From positions 39,305,920-39,369,919 of the forward strand of contig LS997566.1 of the NCBI GenBank assembly GCA_000469685.2: 64,000 nucleotides of DNA, given 5' to 3'. Under the pieces are notes generated by a model. That model was given only the letters and a program-made list of their open reading frames with translations. It made no database searches and was not told where the DNA came from. Made by a program: the position numbers and the translations under genes. Source of the DNA: Haemonchus contortus. Taxonomy: Eukaryota; Nematoda; Chromadorea; Rhabditida; Trichostrongylidae. Of the stretch, positions 1 through 14,100 are shown piece after piece (within the stretch, counting starts at the first letter, position 1; each line of letters begins with the position of its first letter).

Positions 1-610
1 GAACGAGGGTTTTAGATTAGACTTCACTAACAGCGAAGTTAATGACGTTTGCAGTTATTAGCACCTTATCTGCGTTTTTCTCCTCTACTAACTTCGGCAT
101 TAGCGCTCGTACACTTCGAGATAAAAAGGAAATAAATCTGGAAGGACCAATGTCCGTATTTCCAGATGATATTGAGTTTGGAATATCCGGAACATGGTCA
201 GATTGGCCGCTTTCATAATCCGCCGGCCGGCCGGCGGAGGCAGTGCTAGGGGGAGGAGGGAGGCAGACAGATAGGCAAACAGTCCACGCTCCTTCGAGGG
301 GTTGAAAACAAACAACCTTCAAAGGAGCGTGGACTGCTTGCCTTACACTGTCTGCCTCCCTCCTCCCCCCTAGCACTGCCTCCAGCCCCCTAGCCCTGCC
401 TTCAATGGCTGCTTTGATAGTCTGCCGGCCCGCTCGCCGGCGGACTATCAAAGACTATGAAAGCAGCCATTGAAGGTTGGTAGTGGTTAATATTCACAAT
501 ACACCCATGCTACACATATTGAAATTTCGCATGATTCTATCCAGTAGAAAAGGAGTTACGACTGAAATTACGCTGAAGAAGCATTTGGCCGAAGACTTTT
601 GAGCGCTCTG
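1..610 (-). mobile_element. Tc1-type MITE, partial, with nested insertion
   Basis: Read on the minus strand, this segment starts at 610 with a terminal sequence CAGAGCGCTCAAAAGTCTTC that nearly matches the perfect terminal inverted repeat of the complete MITE at 35561-36085. The internal sequence also matches that MITE in reverse (for example around 110-200 and 480-560). The other end lies beyond the window. The match is interrupted from about 206 to 480 by unrelated foldback DNA. The reading frames here look non-coding. Confidence 0.7.
206..480. mobile_element. Nested GC-rich foldback insertion
   Basis: A block absent from the related MITE at 35561-36085 is inserted here. It contains two self-complementary structures. 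Arms 237-305 and 318-384 pair almost throughout, around a loop of about 12 bases. A second hairpin at about 401-478 has arms built on TTCAATGGCTGCTTTGATAG and its complement, meeting in CCGGC/GCCGG. No protein is encoded. It looks like a non-autonomous foldback element; the exact ends are uncertain by a few bases. Confidence 0.65.
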
Positions 611-695
611 TGAATATTGCTTAGGGGGCATTTCGAATAGATCATGTAGCTCCAAAGCGGTATCATCGGTAGTCATTACTACTATATATAATGCG

Positions 696-2090
<1,395 letters not shown>

Positions 2091-2135
2091 AAATTCCAAT
2101 CTTCATAATTTACCATACGGTCTGATTCTTTTCAG

Positions 2136-5100
2136 TACTTGCTCAGGCAAATCAAGGAAATACAAAAACAAAACTATTTGTGATGGACAATGTGAAAAGC
2201 GATGCTATAATGTTGTTGCACCCCAGAGCGTCAAATATTTTGAGGTACTTCTATGAACAGTTACTGAACTGCCCGACTTCTCTTTTCAGAGAAATCATCG
2301 AGATTGGCTACCTGAACCAATCAGTCTCGATGGCACGTGATGCAAATGCATGATTCCAAAACCTTCCATCACAAAATCTCATAACTTCCTCTTGCACCTT
2401 TTTCCTTTGTCATAAGGATAGAATCTCCATCGTCTGGCATCTTTCAGAATAAAGCTTTGAGCGCCGGCGATGAAAACGCTGGTCGCCAATCGGTACCGCG
2501 TGGGTCGGCTGTGGGAAATTTCTTGTTCGAGTTTCTTTAATGAGTTATTCGATTTATTTTTCAATTCTTGATATATGGATTTGATTTCTTCGTGAACCAC
2601 TATGGTATAATGTGACAATAACATTATGTGAGGTGACATGTGATAATAACATTACAAAAGAGTCCGCGCAGCTCTGTTTGGTAAGTAGAATGCTTCGACA
2701 CAAATACCATCAGTGACGACGCGGACGCTGACGCGGCTACGAGTGCACATCGCTCAGCGCTCTACTTTTGAACCGGTTTCTCTTTTGTCGGAACAGTGAG
2801 TGCACGCCAACAGTCAGGTTCAGCGAATCATTGAATAGGCGAATATGTGCTCAGGAAGAGAAAGAATTTCTGTAACGGTGACTCTCACGATGGAGATTTA
2901 TGAAAAGTCTGAGATATCGTATCCATTCATAGTGAAATCAATAAGTTCTACTGCTGAATCGGTACTTAAACTCTTCAGTGCTGTTCATGCTTGAACCCAG
3001 AAATGGAATGCACAGACCACAGTGATTGTGGAGGTACGACAATGTCTCGCTTATGCTTATTTTTATATTCAGTTGTGAAAGTGGAATCGAAACCCAACTC
3101 ACAGGATGGTGAGGTGGGTACAAGAATAGAACAAGTTACATAAGACGTGATTCTAGACTGTCTAATTTACGTCATTAAAGGGTGGCGTTCGAAGCCATTT
3201 AGTAGGGATATATTAAAAGATCAGTTAAAAAAAAAGAAAAATTAGGTGATTCACAACTAAGCGGCACCTTAAGCGATAATCTCAACCAAGATTTAAGAAC
3301 CTAGAAAACGATTACGAATACAGCATTCTCCTTCTTTGCAATGTTCTGGAAGCCAGTGGATTTAGGGGGGGGGGGGGTATCTCATACGTGAAGGTTCAGT
3401 TCACTGGGAAAATTGGTTTCAGAAATATTCCCACAAGATGAATACCTGCCTCTTCATATAACACATGAGGGCGTAGCAGATCGTAATCAGTCCGGCAATA
3501 TAAGAAATCAAAACTTGTTCCATCTGTATGCCACACCCAACGATAGTTATATAGACATACACACGCACACACATATACACACCTACACCTACTCATACAC
3601 ACAGACAATTCATTAGCCACCTTCTACGATTCTTATTTAGTAGAATCAATTTTTTTTCCTGAATCATTCATTCATGAGTTTTCAGAGAAACTCGTCGATA
3701 CCGACTATGTTCTGTTTGTATCAGCGTTGGCCTCCAGTTGTTCCGGGAGAACGATAGCGTTTGCTACAAGCTGTAAGGCTGATGTTACCTACAGGTTTGC
3801 TTGAAAGGTCGAAATTCCCTTACGAGATTAGAATGAGATGGTGCGAGTTGGTCAAACAACAGTGAAAGTATAAAATTCCGTTGTTTTTCAATTTCCGTCA
3901 AGAATAATCTTCACATGTGCCTTCCTACGTCTCATTTGGGAAGCTTATAGAGCCGTAGTAATGGCGTCCGACTGAGGTGTTATTCCGTGGCTGGCCGCAG
4001 CGGAGCAAATTGGGGTCGAAGAATTGGGGAGATGCGAGAGCTATGTGACCTTCTATCAGTGTACACTGAAATCATCTCCTGTCTACCCTCTATTCCCTCA
4101 GCAGTTGTTCAAGTCTTTGGATATGCGCCTGCAAATACTGTCAAAACATCCTCTAGTTGCAGTCATTTGAGACTCTAGGTCTCCCTTCTATAGGCAAAGC
4201 AACTTAACGAAATGCGTGAGATTTTTTCTCAGTCGGGCAGACTGCAATGGTGTACTGGTAACAGTGCTAGTCATAAGTAATAGGTTGATGCATACTTATT
4301 ACGGATTTTTTTTTGCGACTTCTTTTCTCTCGATACAGTTCGAATATTGAAATCGGGATTTAATGCATATGATCTTCTTGCTTTTATTAATAGAAACATG
4401 TGAATGTCATCTTCATATATCCCACATTAAAATCGTATCGTATTAAAAATTCTATCCCGTTTTGACGAAGTGGATGATTTGAAGGTCGACTTCAAGGCGT
4501 GGATAGTCTCTAAGAATAGAAACTTCTTTGCCAGTGGAATCCGATTGTCTAGCAAATGGGAAGCAGTGCTTGACGTAGATGGCGGATATGCTACGAAGTA
4601 ATTATTCGAACATGCCTTCGCTGAATATTTCTATCGTTTCTCAAGTAGATTTGCTCAAAAAATCCGCAATACTTAGGCATCAACCTAATAATAATTGTGA
4701 GCTTCTTCATTGAAAATTCCAGCTGCCTGACTACTACATTACAACTCTCTAGCCTCATGTATGGCATTGCTGACCTTAGTTTGCGCAACATTTGGCTTTA
4801 TGTGTACTCAGGTCTTCCGGTTTTATTGACGCGGCAGTTTCTCTGGTTTTGGGATAATTGGTGGCAATCAACTGCAGAGCGTTTGTTGTGGTACATCTGA
4901 AAGTTGTCATAACAGCGAAAACATAGAAAGTCTTACAGGAAGAGGAAGCTCCAATAAAATTCTAAATAGAACCTGACACAGTTCACGAGTTCAGGCCAAT
5001 AGCCGGTAATCTGAATATATGTCCGCAAAAATTGAAAGAATCGACGCAAAAACTACTCGATGCGTGGCAACGCGTTCTCGTACACGAAATCATTCATGCA

Positions 5101-8100
5101 TTAGCGTTCTCAGTGTATCTCTTCCCATATTACCCAGGAGCAGGAAAACCTCAATGGTAGGAATGATTAATCGATGATTTTACATCGTAGTAATTCGAGG
5201 CTACATTCAACTATTGCGGCTAAAATGCTCACCAGTCAATGCTCAAGATGCTAGCAACTTGACCAGCACAGCCGCGATTTTTGAATGCGTACTTACACAT
5301 TTGCGGTGAGGATTGACAGCAACTGCGATGCCGTTTTATCGATAGGGACGAGCTTGGAGTCGTCATTCCTAATGTGGTTCACCGTTTCACGCGTTTCGAT
5401 TGGGAGACTTCAAAAGGAACGGTGAGTGCGAGCACGTAGTCTCGAGAAAAAAAACTGTCCTCTAATTTCATTTATCAGATGAATGGGTTCGAAACCTTCA
5501 TCTAAGTCAAGATTAACAAACAGAATTGAAGAATAAATTTCAGGTGGAACATCACGTCCATATGATAGTCACACCAAAAGTACGAGAAGAAGCTCGACGG
5601 CACTTCAACTGTTCTACCCTAGAGGGAGCAGAGCTTGAAAATCAGGATGCTTATGAAGGGCGTGGCAGTCACTGGGAAAAGCGCGTCTTCGGGGTGGAAC
5701 TTGAACTAGAATTCAAACTCCTAATACCAGAAGCCAACTGTTTCCATCACTTGGCTTCTGGTATCAGGGGTTTGAATATTGAGCTGACAAAAGCTACGGG
5801 AGAGGGGTGAAATTGAGAGAAGAGACTAACATTCTGTACATGCTCAGAGGCACCACCGCAGTATATGTTTTGGAAGCTAGAGGTTGGCAGAGTACAGGTT
5901 TTGAACCAATTCAGCACTTTTCGAATTACTAACTCGGATAGTCATTCGGACTGAAGAATTTCACCAATGCGGTTTAACAACAAACAACTAGGGAAATGTA
6001 TGAAGACTCAGTTGGGTAACGCGTGGTCCACCATCAATATAAATCTCTAGATCACGTGAACCCACTGGCTGTACGTCCACTACACTTCCGACGTATAACA
6101 TTTTTCAAACATACCTAGAATGGTGAACAAAAGTGTTGTAAATGCTATAAGAATTGACCTCACAGGGTAATCAGAGGTCTATGCGAAAGTAGTTGCACAG
6201 CTTCAGCGAAAAAACGGATATAACATTTTGATCCAAGCTCGCACGTGCCAGGCCCTAATGCCCAATTTTCGAAGTTGTGCTACCTCCTTCGAAGGGGGGG
6301 GGGGGGGGGGGGAGGATGAGCACGATCAAATTTCAGTATCCAACTCGTTTTTTAAAGAACGAGTTAATGACTGGCGAAGTAAAAGATATGCCCGTTATAT
6401 CTCGCCTGTCGCTGGCATTACTTGAAGACTCCGGATGGTACAAAGTGAACTACGAGTGAGTCCTACTTTTTCGCAATTGATGCCAGGCCATTTTTTTTCA
6501 GGAGCTCATTCTCAAATTGTCTTGTTGTTTCAGTAATGCTGAAGATCTGGAGTGGGGGAAGAATCTCGGTTGCACCTTTGCTACAAAGAGTTGTTTGACC
6601 TGGATGAAACTGAATCCATCAGATCCTTATCCGTTTTGCACTGTTTACGGAGGAGACAGGTGATGAGCGTTTTTGATTGGCTGTAAAAGTTAGACGGTTA
6701 GCCCTGCTGAAGTGTTTTTTTGAATTTTTTCTGGGGCCATGAATAAAGATGTTGGTTCCAGGGTAGATTCTGACACAATGTTTAAAGCCCAGTTCCATGG
6801 TCGAATTCCAGACCTATGTCGTGGCGTTTTTACACAAGTTCAGCCTTTACTTCATGTTTTAGAGCTGATGCAATGTTAATAACTACTCCTTACTGCCTAA
6901 CATTCACGTTGCTCCTTCATGTATTCGCCATATTCAAGAACTTGCTAATCGCTGTTTTTCCCTGAAGATCGAATGTCAATCGAATACTCTAGCTCCTATA
7001 GAGCTGGGTCATAAGTGCGTTTCAAAATTATGTGCACACCTAACAAAAAACAAAAATTTAACCGAGATCAATAGATAATACTGAGAAGCGATGATCCCCT
7101 TTTTGGTATTCCTCACTATGCATACGCAATGATGGGAAGGCAAGCTCTAACTTCCCGCTGCTTGCCACCCCCCCCCATACCATCAAAGAGCCTCCTCAAA
7201 ATCGAATTTCGAATCGAAAATCGAAATTCGTTCTCGAAAAGACGAGTGGCTCTCGGCGAAGGTCCCTCCAGTGATGACGAAATCCATCTGACCCATCAAG
7301 ATTGAACATTTTTTCATCAGAGAAGATCACCTAAGAACAAAATGGGTACAACAGGTTGTTTGTTCTCAAACAGGAAAATCCTGAAAAATCTCGAACAACC
7401 GTACCTTATCCCATGATGTTGCCATGTTCCTCCTAGCAAACTCGAGCATTGTCAGCCTGTGGAGAGTATTGAGTCGAGGAGCCTTCTTCATCGTCTCTCA
7501 TGGGATATACTCATTACAGCGGATAGAGCGCCAAACGGTCGTACGCGAGACTGATAACCCCATCTGAACTCGGATCTGATTCACATACAAAGAATATTCG
7601 TCACAAGACGGGCTATCTCCTGTTGTCCTGGGCGATCAAAATACGTGCACGGCCAGGAATAAGTTGTGCGTGATAGCTGCCAGGGTCTCGAATGAATTTA
7701 GCAATGCATGAAAGAGTCAGGCTCAGTTGCCGTGTGATTTCTCCACTGGAACGTTCAGTAGCATGTAGAGCCAGAATTTGAGCTCTTTCGCTAGAAAGCA
7801 GACTGCCGCGGATAGGCATGATGACGAATTGGGATCAACTTGACAGAAATTTTGGTGCCAAAATCTGATCCGCTCTCAGCGTGCACGTACTTTTGAAACA
7901 CGGAAAAATATTCCACCTGAAAAAATCGAATGTACAGCGATATTATCTGCCCAACTCCCCTGTAAAGGTTATCGTTTACGAGGAGTCGTTTGAGAATGAG
8001 AATTTCGTTACGATAAGTTCCTTGGTTACTTTTGAAATGAAAAATTTTGAGGGGTGCACATACCTTCGAAACGCACTTACCTGTCGAAGGAAGGATTAGA

Positions 8101-11100
8101 CCTACTGTTAACTTAGGCATTTGGACAGGTTTCGACGCTGTACTTAGATAACTTGGAACACTGACACGTGGAAAAACTCCTGACATATTGTAGGTTCTAT
8201 AATGATGGGTGACCATTCATTTCGAAAGCTAAATATACGCCAATTTTGCAACGCTTTTAATGAAGAAGCTCATCGGGGTTACAGCTACAGTTGAACCCAG
8301 TTGATCAGCCTCTTTGCATTGGCATCCAGGTTCAACAGATACTCGATGACAGATGTTCGCTTGTTGAGAAGAAAAACGGTCTTTAGTAGAACTTACACCA
8401 AGCGATCCCACTCCGCGACCTTGTAATGTGTGATCACTGTCTGTCTTTGCAGGTGTGCTGCAAAGCGATTTGAGAAGCTACAATGTAACCTCGTGACAGC
8501 AAGCAAAATCTCCTTCAAAAATATCACGCCAGAATACGACTACAATATTAAAAATCTCTACCATGACAGAAAAGGACAGTCAGTTGTAGGGTTCGGAAAA
8601 GTGAAGATAGCAGATTTTTGCCCCTACTACATGGTGAGTTAGGCTGATTTTTCTACTTCTTTCATAATCATATCAGCTAGCTATAAACACTTCGAAACAC
8701 GTTGATCCAATCCGAGTTTTGAGTCAACAATGGAAAACTAGATTTATCATGCTCCAATGATATCTGACTCTGTTTAATTGTTACTCCGCAGATGAGAACC
8801 TTCCAAACCTGGAAACTAACCTATGCTGGAAAATATCGATTCTAACTTCAGAGCACTGCCTTCGTTGCAAATGTGACTCCCATATGTACACGTCCTGTAA
8901 TTGCGAAACTTGAAGAAGATCCATTCCAGGTGAGCAGTCATCACTCATTCGAAAATGAAAGTGAGTCATTCCTTCAAGAACCCATTGGTAGATGTAGCGA
9001 TATAAAGCTTCGCTTGGTTACCAGAAATACACGCTTTGGAAAGTCTGACTTCATCTTTCTACCAAGAATGGCATGATGCCTGCTGTGGGTTCTACCGAAC
9101 TAACATGAGCTCCCTATACTTATATGATATCCCAATGTGAAGCATAAAACTCACTTGTGGAGGCGATATCTGAATAATTTGTGGGCAACAATGTTCCCTT
9201 ACTCAGATTTTAATATCCCGTATGTCACCGAATATTTATGGCATACTATTTCGTATAAGCCAGATGAGGATGTTTTGTTCTATCGAAATCTGTGCGCTAT
9301 TTTTTCTTCGAGCTAGTCTATACCAATTTTCAGGTTATCAAATTGTGCTGAGATAAAAAACGTATTTCTGATACCTTCCTCGTTTTACATTCAGTCAAAC
9401 TTCTCACACTTTAAGAAGTTAAACAAAAATTTCAAAATAACAAACCATCTTTTTTTTGAATGATACAAGACATCATGTCATAAGCACTCAATGATAGCAG
9501 GATACTGAAATCGGCAAGCGAAGGTCACTTATTTTTGGTTGTCAACCTAATACTTTAATATCAAGGCGTCCAGTCGGGAACCGCAGGAGGCGTGAATCGA
9601 GTCAAGCTAGACTTACTTGGCTCTCCGAGATCTGCCACGAAAATAATTTTTCTACAGATACACTCCCTGACATCTCGTTGTTTGGACATGAATATAAGTG
9701 TCAAAGTGGACAGCGAGGTTTCAAAATTCACATGGATGCGTTCTGTCGGTTGTTTCGAGGTGAGTTAATTTTGCACCTATAAAGTTGAAGGAAACATACA
9801 AAATACTAAATAATACTACTAAAAATAAAGGTCACGCAGTGGGCCGGCTGGCAATACGTGAACTGGTGCGCCTCGATCCTATCACCGTTTGCCCTGCGAT
9901 TCGCCGCGCAAGTGTCGCGCGGCGCATCCATTTGCCACCTCGAATGCTGTGCGATACAATGCTTAAATTTGAATCAGTTCCCCATGCAGATATTTGAGTG
10001 TAACTTGAACGGGCCATTAAAAAATGACCAAGACCTAGTCGTGGTAAATTCAAATTCAGGTAGAACAATTCAAAACGCAAAACCCCTGCGAGGGCCAAAC
10101 GTGTCCACCTTGAAGTGTGAGTGGGCTGCTTCGCGCGCAACGTGGGCGTCTCATCTACGATGGAATAGGTGGCCCCTCTGACTGAGCCGACTATAGGTAA
10201 ATATACTGCTCACGCGCAACTGAATTAATGTTCACAACAACCTCGGAAATCAATCTCGTCAGGTATTTCAATCCTACATTTTATACTACTTCTACTCTCG
10301 CCTTCACTCATGTGCGAGCACCAGCAATAAACCATTCGCTTCTGTGTTTCGCGATCGCTATCTAGGGTAGATTCAGAATCTGACAAGATGGCGATGTGAA
10401 GAGTCGTTCAGCTGCTTTCACAGCTGTTTCGCGGGATCGACTAGCGCATCCCACATCTCGCATCCTATCCTGGCCTATCCTTAGATTGTGAAGATCCTAC
10501 TGTTCGTCTTGTCCAACCGTCATCATCTTTCCTCATTATTACGTGACCGACCGCAGAAATTTTAGAAAAGGTTTTCCAATTTCTTGACTACGGGGTTCAA
10601 TTCGGATAACACTTCACCAAAACTCCTAGCGTGTCTTGCTTGTCCAGTCACTCTAATAAATAGCTCGAAAAGTAGTAGGTAGAGTCATAAGTCCTCGACA
10701 AAGTGATGGTGATGACTTCTAGAGATCATAACTCGGGAAAGAGGTGACGAAAATGAACGCGCATCGTTAGATAGAGTATAAAAACTCTTCCAAATAGAAC
10801 TAATGAATACACCTAGCTGTTTCCTGCGCTCAAGCGTGAGGAGAGAAAGTGCCATGTCGGCGCGAAATTCCATGCCATACTGCTTCAAAGCATGAGGCAC
10901 CCATCAACCAAGCTTCCGCACCTTGCCGATTGACTTCATCCACGGATAATTGTGGACCGACTCCCTAAGAGTGACTGCCAGTTCACGAGTAGCCTGGCTC
11001 CGCAGCACCTCCAAAACCAACTCCATTCATGGTCCCGGACGGTCTTCATTTTCGAAGTTGGGTCGTCCGACGTGAACTTCGTGTGCCACTTGTGAATTGT

Positions 11101-14100
11101 GCATCTAGCAGGAGCACCCTTCTCGTAAACACCCTTAATACGTCTATCGATCCCCGCGGTTCTTGGCCAGATTAAAAAATAAATAGGATGGTTTGCGGAG
11201 GTGAAGTTGCGACGGTTTGAAATCATGGGACATGGTTGCAGGAGAGGAAACAGTTAGGTGTGTTTGTTGGCATGCATTTTGAAGAGCTTTTCATACCCTA
11301 TCTAGCAATGCCACGCGCGTCCATTTTTGTCTCTTCTTTCACGAGTTATGATCTCTAGAAGTCATCTTTATCACTTTGTCCGAGGACTTATGCTCTACCT
11401 AATAGAAGGATAAGATGTCAGAATGCCGTTAAAGGAAACTGGGCAATCATCAAAGAGTTCAGCAGTAGAAACACCATACGTTGTCTTTGAACTTCTAGGC
11501 CTTCTCTGTAGCCTCTTGAGTGGAAAGAAACACGCTTCTCGTATTCACTACTTTTATTTGCATTATGTGGACAAGCCATATCCAAAACGCTCATTCTTTT
11601 ATAGAAGCCTGAAATGTAAGACTTCGACATCTCATCAAGGGAGGGTTTTAAGTTCCCACGGAATTTTGGAAAGAGATCTAGGTATACCGATAAAGTTTAT
11701 TTACTATTTACAAATTCAGAATTCAAAACTACTATATGAGTCTTTCAAAAAAGCTATGAGCCCTCAACGTTTGCTTAGTCAATGCATGGAGAGGTAGTGC
11801 CAGCTGATATGCGCAGTTGCCCGCAACCGCCAAAAAGATAGGCGAGGCGCGCCGGCAGACTTCTTATCTCTATAGGCAAGCGAAGTGTGTCGCTCCCCAA
11901 CGCCAACACCATTTTTGAAAATTGTGTTTTCCTTCAAACAAGTGCAACTAGCGCTTCGTTTCCCCATATGTAATAACATCTCTGTCATCGTTGAACACGA
12001 GCCAGTTCGTATTCATTTGATCCCTGTGAGCCAACGAGACTCACAGGGATCAAATGAATACGAACTGGCTCGTGTTAAACGGTGACAGGACCCAGTTTGC
12101 AAACTTTTTGTCGTATGTCAATGTGTAAAACGTCTACATATGTTCTAAAACAACTCTGTGGTTATTGGGTATGTACGGCAAACTGATTTCTGTCATGAAA
12201 AGGGATTGAGGGAACAAAGTACCATCTTTGTGACTCTTTCGATAATATAATACAAAAGGATGGTTCATGACAATTAAAATATTGGAGATTGCGAGACTAT
12301 CTGGTTAAACGGTGCGTTGAAGACGAGAAGGATGAGTTCGGCGTGGCAGAGGCAGTGTCTATATGGCACTGGTTAGGGCTACTAAACTGGGCCACAGTGC
12401 GACTAGCGACCCTTGCGGAGGTTGCGGGCAACTGAGCATTTCAATTGGCACTGCCTCTCCATGTGTCGACCAAGCGAACTTTGAGGCTCACATTTTTGCT
12501 GGGTAGACTCATGCAGCAATTTTAGTTACTAAATTTGTAAATAGCTTTAAGGCTCTATCGATATACTTACGTCTCTATTCGAATTTCCATGAAAAGTTGG
12601 AACCCTTCCCTGGTCAGCCAGTGCGACTTTTGTGGATGCGCCATGGAATCATCTCGCCTATTAATTATGTCTTAAAGGCAGTATTCACAAAAAAGTTAGG
12701 GTACCCTTTTTTGACGGGAATTGATAGAACTACTCTAGAATAAAGCGATAACAACGAAAAAAGCGCAAAAAACGATGAAAAAAGAGAATTACAAAGGGTC
12801 AAAAAAAGAGCTGGAAAAGGGGGTTGGACGAATTTCACATTGAAAAAACTGCAGTTAGGGAGTTTTCGAGCGAGAATGCACGAAGGCGACGCAATGTCTG
12901 CAATACAGACAACACATCGAAATTAACGGAGTCTTTGAAATAAAAAACATTTCCATGCAATAATCTACACAGAATATGTTAAAATCTTCAATAAACTCAC
13001 GAGAATAGTTAAAGAATGATACCGTAAAAAAATAATAAAAAAAAACAAACGATACGCGAATAATAGAAATAACAGCCGAATACTAGCTCCTGTACGAGGC
13101 GGTCGACCAGCTGATCATTCCTGGCAATTTGCCAATCTCCGTATCGATTTTTCACCAACTTCGCTCCAGTGCGAATGTGGTGAAGGACAATTTGAACTCG
13201 TAGTCAACCTAGCGAGGGGCGGAGGCATCCCGTCCCCCAATACTCCTGCCCTTATCGTGCCCTATCCAGCCGCTTTCCGACCTAATTCCTGCACAAATGG
13301 TATCAGAGGGGGCTTCGAATTCAAAGCATGTGCAAATTTCCGAAACCATTTTTTCGTGAACAGCGCCTTTAAGCACCCTTTCTGAATAATCCATATTTGC
13401 CAACCGATTATCTCTCCAACTAAGGATCGGTCAATTTATGTATTTCTCCGGGGTGAAAAATGCTCTAGCTCTCATTTCTATGAATCTGAAAGTTGGTTGC
13501 ATGGGCACAAATTGGAACGAGATCGATCAGCGTGCATCAGTTGCGTGTCGTGGAAACTTTCTGATAAATCAAACTCTCACTGTGAAAGGCGACTTTTGAC
13601 TTTCAGAGCATATGCAAAAATAATCTTCTCATGATCAGAACACAACAGTCGAAGTTTTATCCGTGCTACCGAGAGGGGCAGATAATACACATCGAGAAGG
13701 TACTGAAGTCATCACATTTTTTCCTCCTACCATGACCGGTAAGCATCGTGATAGTGGTCCCCAACACTACTGACATTTATTTTGAATCTATTAGGTTGGC
13801 AAGAAGTTCTGCGACAAAAATTTGAAGCTTCATAAACTTTGTGTAAACGATGTGCACACGATAGCTAGGATGATCAACTTCTTGGACATTCTCCAAACAA
13901 TCATCGCACGAATCAACAAGGGCACGTGGACAGCGGAACTTCTCTCCAAATTTCCATGTCTGCTTTGCGGTACGCGGCCAATATTCTAAGGTCGTCTCGC
14001 GGCTTCGAAGTTCATTCGCTGTATTCCACCCGCTTCCCCGCTGATTGGTGGGGCTCCATTTTTGGTACTTTTCATTGATTTTTGCTTTGTTGCGTTTATT

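Noticed and set aside
9832..10181. Overlapping plus and minus frames in a GC-richer patch
   Set aside because: The patch is present in diverged form in copy 2 (41240-41480), but the frames are broken there, so coding is unlikely.
13795..13989. Open stretch VGKKFCDKN... as the last exon of the protease
   Set aside because: It begins with a mariner-like terminal repeat, lacks the expected CPSC block, and ends differently in the two copies. A much better last exon with VCPSC is at 15201 and 44644. Kept only as an alternative in the findings.
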